NCBI GenBank assembly: GCA_964006375.1
Contig: OZ023269.1
Span: 124,662,223-124,726,222, forward strand
DNA length: 64,000 bases
Direction of reading: 5' to 3'
Source of the DNA: Tillus elongatus
Taxonomy: Eukaryota; Arthropoda; Insecta; Coleoptera; Cleridae
Shown: piece by piece, positions 57,944 to 64,000 of the stretch
Position numbering within the stretch: position 1 is the stretch's first letter
Layout of the letters: each line of letters starts with the position of its first letter
Program-made: the position numbers and the translations under genes
The notes under the pieces: model-generated
Database searches by the model: none
What the model was told of the DNA's origin: nothing
The model's input: the letters and a program-made list of their open reading frames with translations, nothing else

Positions 57944-58910
57944 CTTTTCCAGATTTCTCTCAGTTCCGTACAGTTTCTTTATTAGTTTAGGTAAAACTAT
58001 CAGTAAGATACAATATAAAGAATTTCGGTTTGAATAGTTTAGTTTGGAATCCAGATGAATGCTTAGATATTTTGCCGTATGCCCTGGTTCTATTATTTTG
58101 TCTCTGATAACCACATAATTGGCATTCTCCGATTGTTCCCTGTGGTTGAATTTCAGGATGATGGTTTTTTAGTGTTCATTATCAGGTTGTTCATCTTGTA
58201 CCACTCTTCAACATTCTCTATAACTTTTTCTGTCCTGTCCTTTAGTATCTGTTCCTGGTGGCTGCTCACAATAATAGACGTATCATCTACATATTTACCT
58301 AACCTTTCCTGTATCCAGTTTGGCAGATCTTTGGTATATATTATATATAGTAGAGGTCCCAGAATAGAGCCCCGTGGTACACCGCTAACTGCAGTAGTGT
58401 GTTTCGACCTTATTTTTCTTCCATCAGCAGATACATGGACAAGGCACTGTTGTCTTTGTTTTAAATAAGACTCCATTAACTTGAGTGGTTGTCCCCTTAT
58501 TCCATAGGCTTGGAATCAAATTCCTTGCGGGATCCAAAAATATTCCAACAGCTGTTTGTTTATTATTAAATGCCTTAAAGATTTCACCCAAACACTGATA
58601 GACTGCACGAATTGTTGTCTTTCCTTTTCTAAATCCCTTTTGGGCTGAAGTAAATAAATTGTATTTTTCAAAATACTTACGCACATTATCACTGATGATT
58701 GTTTCAAATATCTTGGATATATTGGATAATATAGCTATTTGTTTATAATTAGAAATATTCCCGGGATCTCCTTTTTTGTAAAAGGCTCGGATAACTGCTA
58801 TTTTGAATGTTTTAGGGATATGCCATCTGAAAATGCCATATTAATTACATGCGATAACAGTTTCGCTGTTATGTCTGTTGTCTTTTTTAATAAGTTAAGT
58901 GGAATTTAAT
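57922..58910 (-). mobile_element. LINE-E RT, unit 1
   Basis: On the minus strand: YFEKYNLFTSAQKGFRKGKT, TIRAVYQCLGEIFKAFNNKQ, TAVGIFLD (palm A), SGVPRGSILGPLLYIIYTKD, GKYVDDTSIIVSSH (YVDD box), MNTKKPSS, HTAKYLSIHLDSKLNYSNRN. Jockey-superfamily RT with internal frame breaks. It sits between two pieces of OTU sequence. Confidence 0.85.
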
Positions 58911-58919
58911 CGTTACCGA

Positions 58920-59260
58920 CGGTTCTGGTATTTGGTTATGTTGCATACATGGGAAAAAACTACGCTTATGCGGGAGAAATAGAACTAAGTGCCGTCGCTA
59001 TTAAATACTCCCTCTACAGTCGTGTTTACCACAGTACTAATAGAGATATCATGGCAAATTATGGAGTTCCAGAAAACAGTGAGGCAAACCTTTCGTTTAC
59101 TGGGAACATAAGTAGCGAACACTACGATGCTCTGGAGGTAGAAGATTTGCAACAAAAAGAATCGCTTAAACGCGGAAGAGGTGGAAAGGGTGGCGAAGAT
59201 GATGAGCCAGAAAAAAAACGATACAGAAGCTGCAGCAGTAGCAGGTGTAGAATCTCCTAA
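58920..59260 (+). pseudogene. OTU fragment B with C-terminal tail, unit 1
   Basis: VFGYVAYMGKNYAYAGEIEL, SAVAIKYSLYSRVYHSTNRD, then NLSFTGNISSEHYDALEVED. HYDAL holds the His expected at the end of an OTU domain. A Lys/Arg/Glu-rich tail follows (SLKRGRGGKGGEDDEPEKKR) and a stop after RCRIS. The N-terminal half with the catalytic Cys is absent. Confidence 0.75.
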
Positions 59261-59812
59261 ATAACATTACCAACAAAGGAACCAGTCTTTTTTTATATTT
59301 TATTTTCGTTAATTGTCGTTGCTTGGTGAAACTGTTTTATACAAAATACAGACCAAAAGGGTTTCCCCCTGGCTTCACAATGGGCACCCTCACAGCAGGA
59401 AATTGGAAACAGTTATATAAACACATGAAAATTCAACTTTTTAAAAACTTTAGCAATAGGAAGTAACATTCAAGACAACTACCTTTTCAAATAAGCAGTG
59501 ATTTTATAGATTCACCTGAGGATTCACCCTTCCAAGTGCTTATTTTATTTTACACTACAATTAGCAGAATTCTTGCCACTTGACTGTACACATATTTTCC
59601 TGTGCTACTGGAATTTTTACCCATTTACCGTGTTTTTAATAGTAATACTTTTACTCTTTGTAAAGTCTCTGGGCAATTCTTCCGATTTACATTTTGAGAT
59701 TAATTCTAAAAGTTCTTGTTTCATTTTTTTAAAAGTGCTGCTGTTAATTCGTCTACTCTAGGAGTGTTTTCTTGTCTAAACTCTCGGTGATTCTTTAAAT
59801 TGTGCTCCTAAA

Positions 59813-60184
59813 ATGGGAGAAGCCAGATCGCCTGGATTTACCTTTTCAATTTTTTCTGGATTATGTATTAATCCCGAAGATCTAAGACAGCAGGTTCTTC
59901 AATATGTGGTTGAGAACTGGGAATCCTATCAACCCTACAGTTTCGGATATGAAACTGAGGAGAGAATGGTCACAGATGCTGGGACTTATGCTGCATACAC
60001 TGGGAAAAACTGCACTTATGCGGGAGAAATAGAAGTAAGTGCCGTCGCTATTAAGTACTCCCTCTACATTCGTGTTTACCACAGTACTAATATAGATCTC
60101 ATGGCAAATTATGGAGATCCAGAAAACAGCGAGGTAAATCTTTGTTTACTGGGAACAATCTTTGCACTTTGCAGCATGCTGTAA
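59813..60184 (+). pseudogene. OTU fragment A, unit 2
   Basis: Same fragment as at 57572 with changes shared with unit 3 (ENWESYQPYSFGYETEERMV instead of ENTKSYQPYNFGYETEEGML). No catalytic Cys or His. Confidence 0.7.
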
Positions 60185-61151
60185 CTTTTCCAGATTTCTC
60201 TCAGTTCCGTACAGTTTCTTTATTAGTTTAGGTAAAACTATCAGTAAGATACAATATAAAGAATTTCGGTTTGAATAGTTTAGTTTGGAATCCAGATGAA
60301 TGCTTAGATATTTTGCCGTATGCCCTGGTTCTATTATTTTGTCTCTGATAACCACATAATTGGCATTCTCCGATTGTTCCCTGTGGTTGAATTTCAGGAT
60401 GATGGTTTTTTAGTGTTCATTATCAGGTTGTTCATCTTGTACCACTCTTCAACATTCTCTATAACTTTTTCTGTCCTGTCCTTTAGTATCTGTTCCTGGT
60501 GGCTGCTCACAATAATAGACGTATCATCTACATATTTACCTAACCTTTCCTGTATCCAGTTTGGCAGATCTTTGGTATATATTATATATAGTAGAGGTCC
60601 CAGAATAGAGCCCCGTGGTACACCGCTAACTGCAGTAGTGTGTTTCGACCTTATTTTTCTTCCATCAGCAGATACATGGACAAGACACTGTTGTCTTTGT
60701 TTTAAATAAGACTCCATTAACTTGAGTGGTTGTCCCCTTATTCCATAGGCTTGGAATCAAATTCCTTGCGGGATCCAAAAATATTCCAACAGCTGTTTGT
60801 TTATTATTAAATGCCTTAAAGATTTCACCCAAACACTGATAGACTGCACGAATTGTTGTCTTTCCTTTTCTAAATCCCTTTTGGGCTGAAGTAAATAAAT
60901 TGTATTTTTCAAAATACTTACGCACATTATCACTGATGATTGTTTCAAATATCTTGGATATATTGGATAATATAGCTATTTGTTTATAATTAGAAATATT
61001 CCCGGGATCTCCTTTTTTGTAAAAGGCTCGGATAACTGCTATTTTGAATGTTTTAGGGATATGCCATCTGAAAATGCCATATTAATTACATGCGATAACA
61101 GTTTCGCTGTTATGTCTGTTGTCTTTTTTAATAAGTTAAGTGGAATTTAAT
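60163..61151 (-). mobile_element. LINE-E RT, unit 2
   Basis: Copy of 57922-58910 with isolated substitutions (TTVSCPCIC for TTVPCPCIC). Confidence 0.85.
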
Positions 61152-61160
61152 CGTTACCGA

Positions 61161-61501
61161 CGGTTCTGGTATTTGGTTATGTTGCATACATGGGAAAAAA
61201 CTACGCTTATGCGGGAGAAATAGAACTAAGTGCCGTCGCTATTAAATACTCCCTCTACAGTCGTGTTTACCACAGTACTAATAGAGATATCATGGCAAAT
61301 TATGGAGTTCCAGAAAACAGTGAGGCAAACCTTTCGTTTACTGGGAACATAAGTAGCGGACACTACGATGCTCTGGAGGTAGAAGATTTGCAACAAAAAG
61401 AATCGCTTAAACGCGGAAGAGGTGGAAAGGGTGGCGAAGATGATGAGCCAGAAAAAAAACGATACAGAAGCTGCAGCAGTAGCAGGTGTAGAATCTCCTA
61501 A
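61161..61501 (+). pseudogene. OTU fragment B, unit 2
   Basis: Copy of 58920-59260 with the SSGHYDALEVED variant. The charged tail is intact and it uses the same stop. Confidence 0.75.
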
Positions 61502-62053
61502 ATAACATTACCAACAAAGGAACCAGTCTTTTTTTATATTTTATTTTCGTTAATTGTCGTTGCTTGGTGAAACTGTTTTATACAAAATACAGACCAAAAG
61601 GGTTTCCCCCTGGCTTCACAATGGGCACCCTCACAGCAGGAAATTGGAAACAGTTATATAAACACATGAAAATTCAACTTTTTAAAAACTTTAGCAATAG
61701 GAAGTAACATTCAAGACAACTACCTTTTCAAATAAGCAGTGATTTTATAGATTCACCTGAGGATTCACCCTTCCAAGTGCTTATTTTATTTTACACTACA
61801 ATTAGCAGAATTCTTGCCACTTGACTGTACACATATTTTCCTGTGCTACTGGAATTTTTACCCATTTACCGTGTTTTTAATAGTAATACTTTTACTCTTT
61901 GTAAAGTCTCTGGGCAATTCTTCCGATTTACATTTTGAGATTAATTCTAAAAGTTCTTGTTTCATTTTTTTAAAAGTGCTGCTGTTAATTCGTCTACTCT
62001 AGGAGTGTTTTCTTGTCTAAACTCTCGGTGATTCTTTAAATTGTGCTCCTAAA

Positions 62054-62425
62054 ATGGGAGAAGCCAGATCGCCTGGATTTACCTTTTCAATTTTTTCTGG
62101 ATTATGTATTAATCCCGAAGATCTAAGACAGCAGGTTCTTCAATATGTGGTTGAGAACTGGGAATCCTATCAACCCTACAGTTTCGGATATGAAACTGAG
62201 GAGAGAATGGTCACAGATGCTGGGACTTATGCTGCATACACTGGGAAAAACTGCACTTATGCGGGAGAAATAGAAGTAAGTGCCGTCGCTATTAAGTACT
62301 CCCTCTACATTCGTGTTTACCACAGTACTAATATAGATCTCATGGCAAATTATGGAGATCCAGAAAACAGCGAGGTAAATCTTTGTTTACTGGGAACAAT
62401 CTTTGCACTTTGCAGCATGCTGTAA
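62054..62425 (+). pseudogene. OTU fragment A, unit 3
   Basis: Identical in translation to the unit 2 copy at 59813. No catalytic Cys or His. Confidence 0.7.
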
Positions 62426-63393
62426 CTTTTCCAGATTTCTCTCAGTTCCGTACAGTTTCTTTATTAGTTTAGGTAAAACTATCAGTAAGATACAATATAA
62501 AGAATTTCGGTTTGAATAGTTTAGTTTGGAATCCAGATGAATGCTTAGATATTTTGCCGTATGCCATGGTTCTATTATTTTGTCTCTGATAACCACATAA
62601 TTGGCATTCTCCGATTGTTCCCTGTGGTTGAATTTCAGGATGATGGTTTTTTAGTGTTCATTATCAGGTTGTTCATCTTATACCACTCTTCAACATTCTC
62701 TATAACTTTTTCTGTCCTGTCCTTTAGTATCTGTTCCTGGTGGCTGCTCACAATAATAGACATATCATCTGCATATTTACCTAACCTTTCCTGTATCAAT
62801 TTTGGCAGATCTTTGGTATATATTATATATAGTAGAGGTCCCAAAATAGAGCCCTGTGGTACACCACTAACTGCAGTAGTGTGTTTCGACCTTATTTTTC
62901 TTCCATCAGCAGATACATGGACAAGACACTGTTGTCTTTGTTTTAAATAAGACTCTATTAACTTGAGTGGTTGTCCCCTTATTCCATAGGCTTGGAATCA
63001 AATTCCTTGCGGAGATCCAAAAATATTCCAACAGCTGTTTGTTTATTATTAAATGCCTTAAAGATTTCACCCAAACTCTGATAGATTGCACGAATTGTTG
63101 TCTTTCCTTTTCTAAATCCCTTTTGGGCTGAAGTAAATAAATTGTATTTTTCAAAATACTTACGCACATTTTCACTGATGATTGTTTCAAATATCTTGGA
63201 TATATTGGATAATATAGCTATTTGTCTATAATTAGAAATATTCCTGGAATTTGCTTTTTTGTAAAAGGCTCGGATAACTGCTATTTTGAATTTTTCAGGG
63301 ATATGCCATCTGAAAATGCCATATTAATTACATGCGATAACGGTTTCGCTGTTATGTCTGTTGTCTTTTTTAATAAGTTAACTGGAATTTAAT
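62404..63393 (-). mobile_element. LINE-E RT, unit 3 (more ancestral variant)
   Basis: Carries a canonical YADD box (GKYADDMSIIVSSH) and FLDLRKEFDSKPME at palm A, where units 1 and 2 have YVDD and a frameshifted 'FLDPARNL'. It is therefore closer to a working LINE-E, though still broken. Confidence 0.85.
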
Positions 63394-63401
63394 CGTTACT
63401 G

Positions 63402-63644
63402 ATGGCTCTGGTATTTGGTTATGTTGCATACATGGGAAAAAACTACGCTTATGCGGAAGAAATAGAACTAAATGCCGTCGCTATTAAATACTCCCTCTAC
63501 ATTTGTGTTTACCACAGTACTAATAGAGATATAATGGCAAATTATGGAGATCCAGAAAACAGTGAGGCAAACCTTTCGTTTACTGGGAACATAAGTAGCG
63601 GACACTACAATGCTCTGGAGGTAGAAGATTTGCAACAAAAATAA
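63402..63644 (+). pseudogene. OTU fragment B, unit 3, premature stop
   Basis: ALVFGYVAYMGKNYAYAEEI ... NISSGHYNALEVEDLQQK then TAA where units 1 and 2 continue ESLKRGRGG. The usual HYD is HYN here. The downstream sequence still shows the eroded tail (GGAAAGGGTGGCGAAGATGA). Confidence 0.75.
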
Positions 63645-64000
63645 TCGCTTAAACTCTAAGAGAGGGAAAGGGTGGCGAAGATGATGAGCCAGAGAAAAAA
63701 ACCGATACGGAAGCAGCAGCAGTGGCAGGTGTAGAATCTCCTAAACAACATTACTAACAAAGGAATTAGTCTTTTTTTATATTTTATTTTCATTAATTGT
63801 CGTTGCTCTATCTTTTTGAAACTTTTTTATACAAAATACAGACCAAAAGGTTTTCCTCCTGGCTTCACAATGGACACTGTCACAGCAGGAAATTGAAAAC
63901 AGTTATATAAACACATGACAATTCAACTTTTTAAAAACTTTACCAATAGAAAGTAACATTCAAGACAACTACCTTTTCAAATAAGCAAAGTGATTTTATA

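Larger units (their letters stand above)
57387..59627. repeat. tandem unit 1 (about 2241 bp): OTU fragments plus antisense LINE-E
   Basis: Layout: short LINE-E RT piece (-, 57387-57605), OTU fragment A (+), LINE-E RT (-, 57922-58910), OTU fragment B (+), 3' non-coding. The unit repeats at +2241 and +4482 (the MGEARSPGFTF frame starts at 57572, 59813 and 62054). Its first part differs from units 2 and 3. Its second part is almost identical to that of unit 2. Confidence 0.93.
59628..61868. repeat. tandem unit 2 (2241 bp), mosaic of units 1 and 3
   Basis: The first part (59628 to about 60140) is identical to that of unit 3 as far as read. The second part (60146-61800) is almost identical to that of unit 1; visible differences are GGCACTG against GACACTG at 58446/60687 and SSEHYDAL against SSGHYDAL. 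Contains OTU fragment A at 59813-60184, LINE-E on the minus strand at 60163-61151 and OTU fragment B at 61161-61501. Confidence 0.93.
61869..64000. repeat. tandem unit 3, cut by the window end
   Basis: The first part matches unit 2 without visible change. The second part is clearly more diverged (LINE-E: DLPKLIQERLGKYADDMSII against DLPNWIQERLGKYVDDTSII). Contains OTU fragment A at 62054-62425 and LINE-E on the minus strand at 62404-63393. Confidence 0.9.

Noticed and set aside
58079..58468. 129-codon plus-strand frame repeated in each tandem unit
   Set aside because: It is antisense to the LINE-E reverse transcriptase, whose motifs are clear on the minus strand.

Overview
This is a repeat-rich, AT-rich stretch of an animal nuclear genome, almost certainly an insect (the order cannot be fixed from sequence alone). 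The evidence is spliced exons with GT-AG junctions, insect-type filamin and SH2B/Lnk coding sequence, and a dense load of eukaryotic transposable elements. There are no bacterial operons, ribosome binding sites or CRISPR arrays. Two host genes lie in tandem on the + strand. (1) The 3' end of a filamin gene (cheerio-like) has four coding exons at 97-322, 4031-4246, 5143-5346 and 6204-6388, ending in TAA, with a polyadenylation signal near 6682. (2) The SH2B-family adaptor Lnk has seven coding exons from 16393 to 47263, giving a dimerisation domain, a split PH domain, an SH2 domain and the start of a proline-rich tail. The splice phases are compatible across all seven exons (462 codons), and the C-terminal end was not found in the window.

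Almost everything else is mobile DNA. At least five non-LTR retrotransposon families appear, mostly 5'-truncated or broken. LINE-A and LINE-C carry RNase H (I/R1/Loa-like). LINE-B is CR1/Daphne-like. LINE-D is jockey/CR1-like. LINE-E is buried in the right-hand tandem array. A jockey-type gag fragment is also present. DNA transposons include mariner relics, a piggyBac with 13-bp terminal inverted repeats (TIRs) and TTAA duplications, and two hAT-type non-autonomous elements with perfect 8-bp target-site duplications (TSDs). A Helentron-like family of short elements (called HINE here) has a (TA)n core, a subterminal inverted repeat and a 3' hairpin. There are tRNA-derived SINEs, a probable solo LTR with a 4-bp TSD, and Penelope-like fragments with hammerhead-like cores and a GIY-YIG piece.

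Region by region: 0-6.4 kb is the filamin 3' end with TE-filled introns. From 6.4 to 16.4 kb is an intergenic TE graveyard dominated by a 3.46-kb palindrome (9086-12543). From 16.4 to 47.3 kb lies Lnk, whose introns hold LINEs, a solo LTR, a hAT, a 163-bp satellite built from a mariner transposase segment (36.9-40.0 kb), a mariner and Penelope pieces. From 47.3 to 54 kb are a huge (TA)n block, LINE-D, transposase relics and a hAT. From 54.0 to 56.4 kb is the piggyBac. From 56.5 kb to the end is a degenerate OTU-domain (ovarian-tumour-type cysteine protease) gene region. There OTU fragments and antisense LINE-E are amplified as about 2241-bp tandem units whose variants form a mosaic expected from unequal crossing-over.

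The most unusual observations are the transposase-derived satellite, the nested palindrome, the OTU/LINE tandem array, the hammerhead-like Penelope termini and the microsatellite-cored Helentron-like family.
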